Shown here: positions 11,660 to 22,313 of the stretch, in pieces
Position numbering within the stretch: position 1 is the stretch's first letter
Layout of the letters: each line of letters starts with the position of its first letter
Source: Takakia lepidozioides
Lineage: Eukaryota; Streptophyta; Takakiopsida; Takakiales; Takakiaceae
Direction of reading: 5' to 3'
Length of the DNA: 64,000 nt
NCBI GenBank assembly: GCA_030704615.1
Contig: CM060733.1
Coordinates: 28,334,001 to 28,398,000, forward strand
Notes under the pieces: model-generated
Seen by the model: only the letters and a program-made list of their open reading frames with translations
Told to the model about the DNA's origin: nothing
Databases searched by the model: none
Program-made: the position numbers and the translations under genes

Positions 11660-13481
11660 CTTGAATAATGCCGACTTCGCCCGGACTCTCGCTCCAGCCC
11701 TCGAAAGTTTGTGAATTCAGTGAGCTACGTGCAAGCTGGATAGGAATCCAGAGTCAAAGAGTAAGAGATTGATTGAAGGTCAATCATGTCAATCACAAGT
11801 CAGAAAGGAGAAGTTAGAGGTGGAATCCACGAACCGTAGGTGGAAATGGATAGCTCACGCCGACCTGTGAACATCAGAGGAACTTTGAACTGGAATGGAC
11901 ACACCTGTGAGGTCTCCACAGCCCTCGCATATGCGCATCGCGGCCTCTTTAGTTCCAATTGCAACATTACCATGCATGATCCGTTAGGGATGCAACGTAC
12001 ATTGTGGAGGCTGAAGTGCGTGCAGGCTGAAACGGATATAGTTGAGTTGTGATGTAAGGGGCTGTATCGTCCTACCTCAAAAGCAGGCCGACTGCGTAAG
12101 CAGCGCAGATGCAGGGGTGCTGTTGGCCTGTAGTAGGAGCACGCGGCGAGAGGATCGCCGCGGGAGGTTGGCCCTGTCCAACTCCACCAGCTGCCTGCAG
12201 CTCACGAGCAAAGAGAAATAAGAAATTGGACACTCACATCACGGCCAGACCTGAAAGTGCTTTAGGACAAACAACTCGTGGGAGATACGTAAGGATGAGA
12301 CACAAGGAGGAAGTGATCGAATTCAACTGAGCCGCTGGAATATGTCAAGCATCCCATGCTCATGCAAAACACGAAAACACCAAGCTTCGAGTAGTTAGAT
12401 TGAATCCGGTCGCATCACTTTCACCTTACCAAAGACACACGGTGAAGTGCAGATTACAGTTTTCAACCCTCTCTACTTTAAACTGTGCATGATGTGCATC
12501 CGTAACGCTTGCCACCTTCTTACTTCGATGTGAGGTTTAAGGTTTAAAGTCTGACGCTGGGCCCATACGGATCATAAATTCACGGCAGCATCCCAGCTAT
12601 GCATTCCACATATGCAAGTGGGATTTGACACCGTTTATTTAAAGGGACTTAGTGCAGTCCACTTAACTGCCATTGCTGCTAAACATGCTCAAAACTACAT
12701 GCTCAAGAGTGCAAAGAATAAGGAAATGTCGCTGGTCTGGTCACAGGTATAGACACGTCCGCGTCTGTAGGTGCGGTCTGTGTCCAACATACCCAACTCG
12801 GGTGTGCTCACGGGTCCCACTCATCCACTGCAGGCAGCACACCCCACTCGTCACTTGGACTATATGCATAATGTCGAGCTAACTCAGTAATAAGTACATG
12901 TAGCTATAGTTAATGTGAATTAATATCGCCACTTTAATAATGTAAAGTGGTAGATGATGAGTCATGACGCCTTGTCCTCGGAGATGTAACTGGTTATGGA
13001 CTTCAAAGTTCACGAGATCTCTGCCTGCTCCACACTGCGTTGTCGTCATCATGTATACAACTTTGTAGTGACCATGAATACAGTAATGATGAAGGAGGTG
13101 TGAAATATTGTTCAGCAATACGGCAGGAGCCTGGTGCAGGTGTGGAAGCAGGGATGCCAACAGGGCATCAGAAGCTGGTGGCGCTGCTTGGGATTGATGA
13201 GTGGTGCAAGACCCCGGTCTGCTGCTGGGTCTTTCTCTACACGGCCAGAACTGTGGAGGCAGGCACTCGTTACAACTCCAGAGGGTCGACATTGCAAGTA
13301 CGGCTTCGAGGGGGGGAAATAACCTACCCGCCGTCACCACCGTCATTGTTACTTCCCCCAAGTTCCGCTTTGGTAGTGACCTCGTCTTCGGGATTCAAAG
13401 TGAAAACGAAAGCGATCTCTCTCGACTGTATAGGATTCTCTCCCCGCTACTTTCTAAACAGCTAAGACGGAGTGTAGATCC
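11660..13481. promoter_or_regulatory. Shared divergent promoter region of BAHD gene 1 and monooxygenase B
   Basis: 1.8 kb between two start codons that point away from each other. The 300 bp next to the BAHD start resemble the region upstream of BAHD gene 3 (GACTCTGGATTCCTAT and ACTTTCGAGGGCTG occur in both), which indicates a conserved 5' leader. Several longer open frames (for example 12,879-13,361 minus and 13,040-13,465 plus) overlap each other and show no family signature. No coding gene is called. Mirror copy at 49,398-51,218. Confidence 0.5.
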
Positions 13482-16400
13482 ATGAAACAGGAGATGGAGT
13501 CACAGAGGAGAACGGTCGATCCAGCAACTGAAAACGGGCATTTGGAACTCGCGGACGATCGTGAATGGGGACCTGTGGAGATGGAAGTGGACGTTGCCAT
13601 AGTCGGAGGGGGACTCGGCGGTCTAGCGCTGGCGTTGGGCCTCCAGACTAGAGGCATACAGGCTCATGTGTTCGAAAAAGCTCCTGCTCTTCGCACTGAC
13701 TCTGCCACTGGCATTAACCTGGCTCTCAACGGTATGTGCCATCGGATGGACACTCTTTAAGGATTCAAGTGATATCAGTAGAAGAACTCCTGAACACTAG
13801 GGACTTGAGCTCTAGAGGGTCTTGCAGTTCTGATCTCGCTAAGGTTCATGTATTCGACTCATCAGCAAGCTAGACCTGTGTGGTAACAAACATCGCCCAT
13901 GAAGGAGGAATAAAACCAGACATGCAAATTGTGGATATAGGAGAGGTGAATTGGGCAGAATCATTCAGTCCAGTTCGCTCGAATTTAAGTTCGCACCCAA
14001 TTTCGACTCGAGAAGTTGGAACTGACCGGAATCATGACTTCATAATGCACATGTGTACGCTGCAATGTTGGCCAGCAACATGTGAGGTGCCTTGAATATC
14101 TAAGTGCAAGAGCAGAACGCAGTTGTAGGGTCCTCGCAGGAGAGTGTAGCTTAACCGATCCACTAGCAGCAGAAGCTCAAGTCTCCCCCACACAAGACCG
14201 GATCTACAGGAATACAGTCCTCATCGTTCACTTTATCGCTAGTGAACAGTGCAAAGCAACGACACTGGAGTACTTCAACGAACTACATAATTGTGTGCAC
14301 TGTCACCTGAAAACTAAGATGTAAACATACAGGTCTGGAGAAATCATTTACCATGTGGGCAACATTTGGTCCAGGTATAATGACCTCGGTGATCCAAGGT
14401 CCAATGAAAGGTCCATACTTTGCAAGGTAAAATTATATATGGCCCAAGTCTAGCAGATAGTCCTATGGACATCGGAATTCTCTTCCGAAAGGTAGGAAAT
14501 TTGATCTGGCATTCGAAGATCGTGTAGCATAACCTGCCCTTGGAGTACATCGCTTGCAGGTATAACGGCACTGAACGGGATGTATCCTGGACTAGCACAG
14601 CAGATGATGGACTATGGCAATAAAAATGTGCGCATCAAGAAAATTATAAGAAGAAGCGGCGAGAAGGACCTCGTCATCCCTATGACACACAAGGTCGGTG
14701 AGTTTGTCACGATTGGCTGGCGCTTCTCGCAGGAGCTCTTGGCAAACCTTGTGGACAAGTCGAGCATTCACTGCGATCATCGCTTCGTTCGTTACAGACC
14801 TGCTCCTGTAAGTTCTTCCTCTCGCAGGAATGTGGAACAATATAAGATTCCCATTCAGTTATTTAACCATGATCGGAATTTGCGGGTCCAACTCTTGTCT
14901 TTCTCACCACCCAACTTTCTTTCTCGCCTCCCATAATCATATGAAACTCCTGGGATCTCGAGCATTATTGAACTATAATTATAACCTGATAACGCAGATT
15001 GCGCACGCAACTCAATCTCATTCAACTAAATATAATCCGATCTTGACATTTCTATTCTTACTCAAACCTCGTTTGCCCCAGGCTCCAAATGCCATGTACG
15101 AAAACTCAGTGTGAATTGCTCAATCCTTAGCACTGGTTTGACCACTCACTACTCCCATGGACCCTTATATGGCATTGTTTTCACAGCTAGGGGGGGATCC
15201 CAGAGGCGACCCCAGAGCCTGGAAAGCGCTCATTAGCTTGCACATTTTGCAGGGAGGTGTGGACGTCGAGTTTCGGACAACTGCAAAAGGCATGGTGGGG
15301 GCCTCTGGCAGTGTAGTTGTTCGAGCTAAGCTACTGGCAGGAGCCGATGGAATGTGGTCAGGGGTGCGGAAAATCATGGTGCCAGAAGATGCTCCCCGTT
15401 ACTTGAACTACCTCAATTGGAACGCAGTTGTCTACAACCCTAATGGAGAGTGAGTCATCATCTTTCGTCTCAGGATTCTTCAACTCTAGGCCCCAACAGG
15501 CCCTTGTTGATGTCCATACCCAGCAGGTGACCCTTGATCCAAGGGGACGTTGACTCTCATGTCACGCGATAAAACTTAAGTGAACTGAATGTGATGGAAC
15601 TGAATATGTAATGGAATAGAATCTGACTAGAATGGAAACCTGAATATAATGGAAATATAGCACTCATCATAGGAATGAAAGGGTGGAAGTAGACACTAAA
15701 TTCTAACATATGAGGGAGCCCTCCACTGCAAATGGGTATTAGCTGGTGAAGCTAAGATCTTCTCATGCAGTATTGACAGGGGGAAAGGTACATCAGGAGA
15801 AAAGAACCGATGGGTGTTCTCTCCTTCAGTGGACAATGGAGCTCTTGACCAAAGAAATCCATATAAGCTTGCTTTATTTATTAAACCTCTGTGAAGCTTC
15901 ATGAAAGACCTAAACGAGACTGTAAGCTTTGAACATGTGACTAAAGCACACAGCCAGCCTGCCAGGAGGGATATATCAATTGACTAGTTGTTATGAACTC
16001 GTATGGAATCTGATATCTGGTTCGTCATGGCAGAGTATTTCCCTATTGCAAAGATGAGGTTCAAATGCTACATGCAGCCAGTGGTCGGGAGGTGGCCTAT
16101 ATCAGTGATCAAGGTACAATCCCAGTGTGGCTCCTTCATTCTATTCTTTGAAGGCAGTTATATCCCAGCTTGTTTGTAACACTGCTTGGGTCTCATAACC
16201 ATGACTATCAACTTGAAACAGGGCGTGGCAACGTACTATGGCACTTGCGTGTTCTGGATAAAACTGGTGAGCTGCAAAAGGACTTCCTTGAAAGGTCAGT
16301 AAAATTTAACAAAAGTGAATCCAAAGCACGGGCATTGCAGCAATTGGCCGACCTTGAAGGCTGGGAGGATTTGATTTCAGCAATCAAGGCAACCGCTGAC

Positions 16401-18452
16401 AGTCTCATATATGAGCGGAGGTCTATGGACCGCTTGCCTTTGAAGAAATGGAGCGATGCTACTGGCCATGTGTTGCTCATTGGGGATGGTAAGTGTCACC
16501 TTCTTTCTAAAGTTTCCTTTGATCTTGACAGCTTCCAGACATGAGCTGGTGCTCTATGAGTACAATGTCTTACACTACATTCAACCTAATGCTTTGTGAT
16601 ACAGTACCCCAAGGCCTGCAAACAAATGAACTCTCATTTAGCTACATGCCCGCTTGCTACTTCGGTGCTTAGTCCCATGTGACCTGGTGGAGTGGATCCA
16701 TTGAGTAAGAGAAGAATGAATTCCCCAGGGGAATAATATACCCAAGGGTTCGAGTCAGCCCACTGCAGGAAGAGAGTGGCTAGGCAAGAGCTGGATGAAG
16801 TCCGGAAATTAGCACATCTCACAACCCCACCCCCGAGAGGAAGCAGTAGGTCTTTGTTACACAGGCTTCGGATGGAGTCTTCTCTCGCACAGTCTTCAAG
16901 TCAATTGCTAGTTTGCGCCTCTCTCTCCAGGCATTCTATGGCAAACAACTTCTCTTGAGTGTACATTTTCTCTAGGTGTTTGGATGATTGATGGATGTCT
17001 CACTTAGCCTGAGGATAGAGACTGGGGGATAACCTGCAGTGAATACCTTTGTGTTGATTGTGCTAAATAAGATAGGCTACAGACAGCTCAGTGTTCTTCC
17101 AAGGATCCGAGATGCCTTGCAGCATATCTCAACGAGGCTTTCCACCATAGCATATCTTTGAAAGTTGAATTGCAGTTTTCTGGTTGTGTGGGGTGGGGGA
17201 CGGGGGGGTGTGCGCATGGTTGCCAGGGGTGCCACTTTTCCTTTTGATTGATCTCATTCTAATTTTCCTACAGCCTTGAACTTCCCGCAGTTGACGTTGT
17301 GAAGTTTCTTTAGGTCTACTGCTTTCTTTCTTTCTCTCTGTTGTCCATTGATTTCTCTCTCACCAAAGAGACGCTCTCTTCAATTCTATCAAGGGAATTG
17401 TGCCTGTACCCCTGTTTACCAACTTTGAAAGTCTCGAGGCTGAGCCAAAAGCCCAGGCCCTCCTGAGGCCTAGTTTTTGGGCAAATCACACACAACAGAT
17501 TGATGCTTGTGTGAAGGGTTTTCTAGAGGATATCTGGAAAACCCGGATTAATTCTTTATATGAAGGTAAGTCTTACTACCAACGTCAGCCCCTGACGGAG
17601 GTAGGTTCTGTTCCTTTTGTTCCCGCTCAAACTGGGCGCGGGGTCAATGGCCACAAGGCTACGGCAAACAACGTCTTATGAGTACAATCTGTTGTCCATT
17701 GATAAGCTGTTTGGGCTCTCCGGGGCTGGATGTTATGATTTGTTTCCTTTCTTTCCCTCTGAATACTTGCAGGCAATTTACTCTGTTCTGCACTTGCTGT
17801 GAGAACAGCTGCGCATGGTATGTACACATCGTTGGGGATGGGGGCACGCCTAGCATTTGAAGATGCACATCAGCTCACCCTCCTTCTGGAGAAGGCTTTT
17901 GAGTCACAGGAAGAGGTCAACATTCCAGTAGCTGTCCACAAGTAAGGAGATCACTTTGAACATCCTGTTGTCATAGTATCACCAGATTAAATATCTTTTG
18001 TGCACTCACTCATTAGTGCTAGACTTTTATGCAAATTGCTACTCTGGTATACAGCGCTTATATAACTAGTACCCTCATGGACATATTCTGGTTATACGAT
18101 ACTTATGTACCTGGGCCCATCTTAGAGTAAACTGGTCGCTTGCACAGGCCTGCATGTCACAGATTCTGCTAACGTTTGCGTCCATTTGACATTAGTTCAC
18201 TTGAACATTGCTTGATGGGGCTGCATCGAATTTTGCACATGTGGTATCAGGTTTGAGGAGATCAGAATGCCAAGGATTAGCCGCCTTCATCAGTATGCAA
18301 CGGAAATGACAGAGCAACCTGAGTTTGTTCCAGAATGGGTCTCCAATCTTTCACCAGAGCAGCAGATGCAGCGCCTCAGTGAGACCTTAAGCTGGACCGG
18401 CAAGTACCCAGACTGCATGGATGGTGACCCCAGCTCAACTTACTGGAAATAG
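13482..18452 (+). CDS. FAD-dependent monooxygenase, complete copy B
   Basis: Seven exons fit in phase: 13,482-13,731, 14,560-14,807, 15,187-15,449, 16,034-16,113, 16,222-16,488, 17,809-17,941 and 18,251-18,452, giving 480 codons. Exon 3 could instead start at 15,253 (458 codons). Class A flavoprotein hydroxylase/epoxidase of the salicylate-hydroxylase/zeaxanthin-epoxidase group: it binds FAD, uses NAD(P)H and inserts one oxygen atom. Motifs: GGGLGG (42-47) with Glu65 for ADP-ribose, GADG (218-221), and GDAAHG (368-373) followed by MGARLAFEDAHQL. The usual Pro and GQG after GDAAH are replaced (YTSLGMG), so flavin contact may differ. The spacing between exon 2 and GADG is short for the family. 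Intron 5 carries a 336-bp insertion. No transit peptide is obvious. The substrate is unknown. Confidence 0.85.
17338..17703 (+). mobile_element. 336-bp insertion with 15-bp target duplication in intron 5
   Basis: CTGTTGTCCATTGAT stands at 17,338-17,352 and again at 17,689-17,703, enclosing 336 bp. Copies A and C have the empty site (one CTGTTCTCCATTGAT or close to it), which proves an insertion. From 17,355 one frame stays open for 108 codons to a stop at 17,681, seven bases before the insert ends; it contains KGIVPVPLFTNFESLEAEPK and RPSFWANHTQQIDACVKGF. I recognise no family. There is no poly-A tail and no terminal inverted repeat. A target duplication of 15 bp is usual for LINE-driven retroposition. 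The insert also contains AAGGTAAGT, a possible splice donor. The same insertion is in copy D. Confidence 0.75.
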
Positions 18453-19300
18453 TGGACTACCAAATGTTAGCCTTCTATTTTACGCATGGGAGCATGCTTT
18501 CCGAATTTCCAGAAGAACCAACTCCCCTCTACAACGACTCCCAATTCCTACCAGTGACAGTTCTAAATCTGACTCATTTTATCAACAGATCTGTCTGCTT
18601 CATCTATACTGGCCATGTCACTGTGATCTAAGCTTCAGTTCAGGATTAGACATGCAACTCATGGATGAGAAGAGAAAGAAATGCAGAAACTAGAGTTGTA
18701 CATGAATGATAGTATCTGGAACTTCTTTCTCTTTTGAATCCATGTGAAGTTCGCGCCAGAGTGTGACCTTTAGCTTACTAAATAGGGGAAGGGCCTGCAA
18801 CGAACCTCCCCCACCCCCTTCATTTCGTTCATATGAATGAAAGTATCTGGATTTTCTTTCTCTTGAATCCATGTGAAGTTTGTGCCAGAGTGTGACTTTT
18901 AGCTTACTAAATAGGGGAAGAGCAATGAACCTCCCCCACCACCTTCATTTCATTTGAGTAACGATGCAGTAGAGTACTTGGCGATCATAAGATCCTTTCT
19001 CAAACGTGGATATAGTATCTGGAGTTTTTTTTGGGTGCGCACATAAATGTCCTTGCTCTGCCCAACTACAGTGTCCCCAGATGCACTCGGGTTTGTGAAT
19101 TGTGTATGTTTGTTTGAACGCACAACTCCACATTGGAATGGGGCATGCGTCACGATTGCGTGATGGAATTGCACATACATCCCTCCTGAAGTTTGCTCGG
19201 CACAAGGCAATATGCCTTCTATCCAGTCATGCCGTAGTGGGTGTTAGAGAGTTTGTTCACTTCAGTGTAACGGATGCTCCCTGAATAGCAAGTTGGATAT
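18453..19300. other. 3' flank of monooxygenase B
   Basis: No gene seen. Contains the 90-bp stretch lost from copies A and C (about 18,412-18,500), then the duplicated TATCTGGA...TTCTTTCTCT block as after copy A. Polyadenylation signals cannot be chosen with certainty. Confidence 0.5.
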
Positions 19301-19616
19301 TGTTAGATACTTTTGCTATTCATGTCATGACAGACAGAGAAAAGGCAGAGGAGTGCAGATAGGAATAGCACTAGGACTTCAAATAGAAATATCTAAAGTT
19401 GAGGTTTGTGTATTTAAGTAGGCACTTCAAGCCATTGAATCAATCTCTTTCAAGGAATAAAGTGTGTCTCTCCAGAAACATGTCTTTGTCTATGTTTCTA
19501 TATAGTTAGCATAGTTGTATGCTAGAGTACTCATCGTCTTTCCTATGAAAATCCTGAAGTTAAGTTATAATGACTTCTAGTGCAACCACCAGCTCTAAGA
19601 AGAATTCAGGTCAACA
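19301..19616 (+). repeat. Ty1/copia 5' LTR (copy B)
   Basis: 316 bp, starts TGTTAGATAC and ends GGTCAACA. Inside are a TATA-like TATTTAAG at 19,411 and AATAAA at 19,456, which fits a U3 promoter followed by R/U5. A primer site follows immediately, then gag. The 3' LTR is not present in the window. Confidence 0.8.
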
Positions 19617-19629
19617 GGTTATGGGCCCA
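19617..19629 (+). promoter_or_regulatory. Primer-binding site, half-tRNA-iMet type (copy B)
   Basis: GGTTATGGGCCCA starts one base after the LTR. Complementary to 13 nt around the CAT anticodon of initiator tRNA-Met (TGGGCCCATAACC). The usual plant site TGGTATCAGAGC is absent here. Confidence 0.72.
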
Positions 19630-19671
19630 CAGGGTTGAGATGAGTTAGTGTCAAAGCTCCTATAGACGTCA

Positions 19672-20320
19672 CTCCCAAAATTTGGTGGTGAGAACTTCCA
19701 TCTATGGAAGTTCAAGATGTCCATGGTGTTGAAAGAGAGAAAGCTTTGGAACATGGTAAATGGCACTGAGCGTAGACCTTCAGAAAGTGATGTTGTAAAT
19801 AGGTTGCAGTATGATGAGAGGGATCAGAGGGCACATGCCTTAGTTGTTCTAAGTTTACAGGACTTTGAATTGATGCATATGCGTACAGCTACAACTACTA
19901 AAGAGACATGAGATAAGTTGGAGGCTCAATATGAGCAGAAGGCATTAGCAAACAAACTATACCTTCTAAGACAACTGATGAACATACAGATGCAGTCAGG
20001 AGAACACCATGACAAGTCACATCAATAAGCTTAGAGAATTGTCACTACAGCTAGATGCAGTGGGAGAGTCAGTGAGTGATGGCATGTTAGTAATGATTTT
20101 GTTGTTAGCTTGTCAGAGAACTATCACAACCTCATTACTGCTCTAGAGACTAGGACAGATGCTCTGACGTTGGAACTTGTAAGTAGGAGGTTGCTGCATG
20201 AGAAGTTGGAATTAAAGATGAAGATAGAAGGGACATCTTCAAGTGATGAAAAAGCTTTTTATGTACAGAAGTTGAAGGGAAACCCAAACAAGAGTCATAT
20301 GGACCCTAGTTATCATTCCT
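19672..20320 (+). pseudogene. Ty1/copia gag, N-terminal part, broken
   Basis: Reads as a copia Gag (the UBN2 type): GGENFHLWKFKMSMVLKERK, then DLVV-like LVVLSLQDFELMHMRTATTT, DKLEAQYEQKALANKLYLLR and LITALETRTDALTLELVSRR. A TGA replaces the expected Trp in ETWDKLE near 19,910, and two frameshifts follow near 19,990-20,030 and 20,100. The protein makes up the coat of the retroelement particle; this copy cannot do so. The sequence ends abruptly at 20,320 where another element begins; the zinc knuckle, protease, integrase and reverse transcriptase are missing. Confidence 0.8.
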
Positions 20321-20345
20321 GACGTGACGTGGCGCTGACACGTCG
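20321..20345 (+). repeat. Possible terminal inverted repeat, left end of palindrome element 1
   Basis: CTGACGTGACGTGGCGCTGA matches the reverse complement of 27,768-27,788 with two mismatches in 21 bp. It begins exactly where copia gag is broken off, as expected for a transposon end. No target duplication could be recognised. Confidence 0.5.
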
Positions 20346-20499
20346 GCCGTCACGTCACATCGAATCCGGCCGTTTGCCCATGTATTTTTTTTTACATTTA
20401 ACTTTTATAATTTACTTCTATCCTTTGTAATGACATGGCAGCCACGGTATAAAACAAACGTGGTCAATTATTAATATTTATTAATTCTTCTTAAAAAAT

Positions 20500-20850
20500 A
20501 TGTCCGTCTATATTGGCGGTCGCATGTAATTTAATATTTTGTTAAATTAAGCGACCGCCTATATTGGCGGTCGGTTGAAGTTTATTATGTTTTAAATGAA
20601 CCGACCGCCCAGATTGGCGGTCGCTCGCACTTTATTATATTATTATTATATCTTTGATATATTCTGTAAAAATACAGCGACCGCCATGTGGCGGTCGCTA
20701 TATATATATTTTGAATTTAGCGACCGCCATTTAGCAGCGGTCGCTTATTTTTATTTGTATTCTTAAATAAAACGACCGCCGTTTGGCGGCCATCGCTATT
20801 TTTGTTAATAAAGAATACAGCGACCGCCATATAGAGGCGGTCTCTTACTT
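20500..20850. repeat. Palindrome array 1 (GCGACCGCC...GGCGGTCGC)
   Basis: Seven palindromes with arms GCGACCGCC and GGCGGTCGC and a loop of 3-6 AT-rich bases, at about 20,504, 20,551, 20,598, 20,677, 20,720, 20,772 and 20,820. Most starts are 43-52 bp apart. Spacers are AT-rich and do not resemble each other. Some arms are damaged (for example GCGGTCGC with an extra AGC at 20,720). Array 2 at 27,920-28,795 has the same motif. Confidence 0.85.
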
Positions 20851-21096
20851 AGGACTTCAGTGCTTGGCACTGCCAACGGGAGGTGCAAAGGTGATTATTT
20901 GGGGAGGGAGGTTTTGTCGGTTTTCTATTGGTCAGTCCCACACACTTGTTCACGGTTCAATCATCGTATCACCATTTTGCCGTTTTCGGATCTCCGGCGG
21001 CCTGTTTTTTTGCAAAAAGCTACGAAGACACCATCCACACGCGTTCATTGCCGTTTTCTGAGGTTTTGGACCCTGTAGTGGGCAAAGGTTTATACA

Positions 21097-21513
21097 ATGT
21101 CGGGGGTTGTGAATTCAAGTTCTGGGGCGGGGTCGTCTGGGGGTCGAAGGAAGAGAAAACGTGCCCATGAGCGGGATAGCCAGGTCAACAAGCCAGACTA
21201 CCCGAGACCGGATGCCTTGGATAGGGTGAAAGAAGTGGTAGTGGATTATTTCAAGGGTAATGACACGATGAGGCTGGAGAGTGCTTATGTCAGGCATGGA
21301 TGGGAAGGGTTTCAGTTTTTCCAGCAAAATATGGAGAGGAAAATGACAAACGCTTTGGCGGGGGCTAAGTGGACGGCGGACAGGGACAAACCGAAGTTCA
21401 ATCGGTGGATCCAAAGCAGGGCAAAAGACGCCACGTGGAATTTGAGGCAGCTAATGAAGACATGGAAGGGTAGAGCAACCGAGGTTGAGTGCCCTCCGCC
21501 GAAGCTGAGTTAA
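21097..21513 (+). CDS. Unknown protein carried by the palindrome element
   Basis: 138 codons from an ATG after a GC-rich leader. The N-terminus is basic and Ser/Gly-rich (GAGSSGGRRKRKRAHERD, a possible nuclear signal), followed by a part that looks folded and helical (DALDRVKEVVVDYFKGND, WEGFQFFQQNMERKMTNAL, KFNRWIQSRAKDATWNLRQL). I do not recognise the family. It lies between array 1 and the gypsy insertion. The kinase-like stretch at 27,200-27,755, on the far side of the gypsy element, may have been part of the same gene before the insertion; this is a guess from order. It may be an accessory protein or a captured host gene fragment. Confidence 0.45.
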   Translation: MSGVVNSSSGAGSSGGRRKRKRAHERDSQVNKPDYPRPDALDRVKEVVVDYFKGNDTMRLESAYVRHGWEGFQFFQQNMERKMTNALAGAKWTADRDKPKFNRWIQSRAKDATWNLRQLMKTWKGRATEVECPPPKLS

Positions 21514-21760
21514 TGCGGCGTGTTGGCTTGCTCTGTCGTGGTCCTTTGCCTTGAAAGCAGGGGGTCGGGACACGAGAGGGGATGCCCCTGTGGTGGGGGC
21601 AGTGGCAACAATAAATGCGGGGGCTGAAGCACCTTGAGTGCCCAAGGCACTCAAGGAGGCGGAGGCGCTCACTAGGTGGAGCCCCGCACACCGGGTTGCG
21701 GTGGGGGTGGTTCCACGAGGGGTGGAGGTAGCTTAGTGGGACTTAGTGGGGGTGGCATAG
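21514..21760. other. GC-rich stretch up to the gypsy LTR
   Basis: Contains a perfect inverted repeat CTTGAGTGCC/GGCACTCAAG near 21,633-21,656. No gene seen. A minus-strand open frame across it looks like chance in GC-rich DNA. Confidence 0.4.
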
Positions 21761-22258
21761 GACTCACCATGGGGCGGAGATCTTGTGGTGGGAGTCGTGG
21801 GGAGTCTTGGGACTTATCACGGTCCAATGGGGCCGTGGTGGGTGGGCCAAGACTCACCGCGACTCATCACCGGGAATCGAGGGTCTTCGTGGTGGTTCGC
21901 CATAAAAAGATGGTAATATTTGTGAAACCCCTGCGGACAGTCACAGAAGTATATATAGGGAGTAGTAACCCCGAGAACGGTGCAAGCCTGTTGGTGACCA
22001 AAAACTAATGAGTAAGCAAGCGAGCCGGAAAGCGATTAAGGAGTGGGGAGCTATTCCGGACTGCCATCTACCAAAGGGAATTCCCACTAGGCCCAAATTG
22101 GCGGAGGGTTTCTTGGAGAGTAAAAGGGGGACCGTTATGTCCCGGTGAGCGGTTGAAAGCTCCGAGTTGGCCCGGCGGCCAGTTTGGGAGTTAGGCGCGT
22201 GCATCAAAGCGAATAACTATGACTTGAAGGGGAGCTTACCGAAGGGAGGTGTGCGACA
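21761..22258 (+). repeat. Ty3/gypsy 5' LTR
   Basis: Shares its ends with 26,870-27,199: GACTCACCATGGGGCGG at the left, GTGCGACA (GTGCGCGACA in the 3' copy) at the right. A TATA box (TATATATAG) lies at 21,950. The 3' LTR lacks about 176 bp that include this TATA box. The first bases (TAG instead of TGA) differ from the 3' copy. A purine run inside (AGTAAAAGGGGGACC near 22,118) allows a second reading with a much shorter LTR starting at TGTCCCGG (22,137). Confidence 0.7.
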
Positions 22259-22260
22259 CT

Positions 22261-22272
22261 TGGTATCAGAGC
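22261..22272 (+). promoter_or_regulatory. Primer-binding site for initiator tRNA-Met 3' end
   Basis: TGGTATCAGAGC, the classic plant LTR-retrotransposon primer site, two bases after the LTR end. Confidence 0.9.
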
Positions 22273-22313
22273 CTAGAGTTCAGTACGCGATCGTCCTTGG
22301 GATCGGCCTCATC

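Larger units (their letters stand above)
8952..17735 (+). repeat. Left arm of the large inverted duplication
   Basis: This stretch recurs in reverse complement at 45,148-53,944. Matching positions add up to 62,878-62,879 over most of the length, so there are almost no indels between 9,971 and 17,350. The predicted BAHD protein parts are identical in the two arms as are monooxygenase exons 1-5. Differences are concentrated in the minisatellite at the outer end. The arm ends inside intron 5 of the monooxygenase because the right copy is broken there. Confidence 0.9.

Noticed and set aside
12879-13465. Gene between the BAHD and monooxygenase starts (160 codons minus, 141 codons plus)
   Set aside because: The frames overlap on opposite strands, have no family motif and lie in the shared promoter region.
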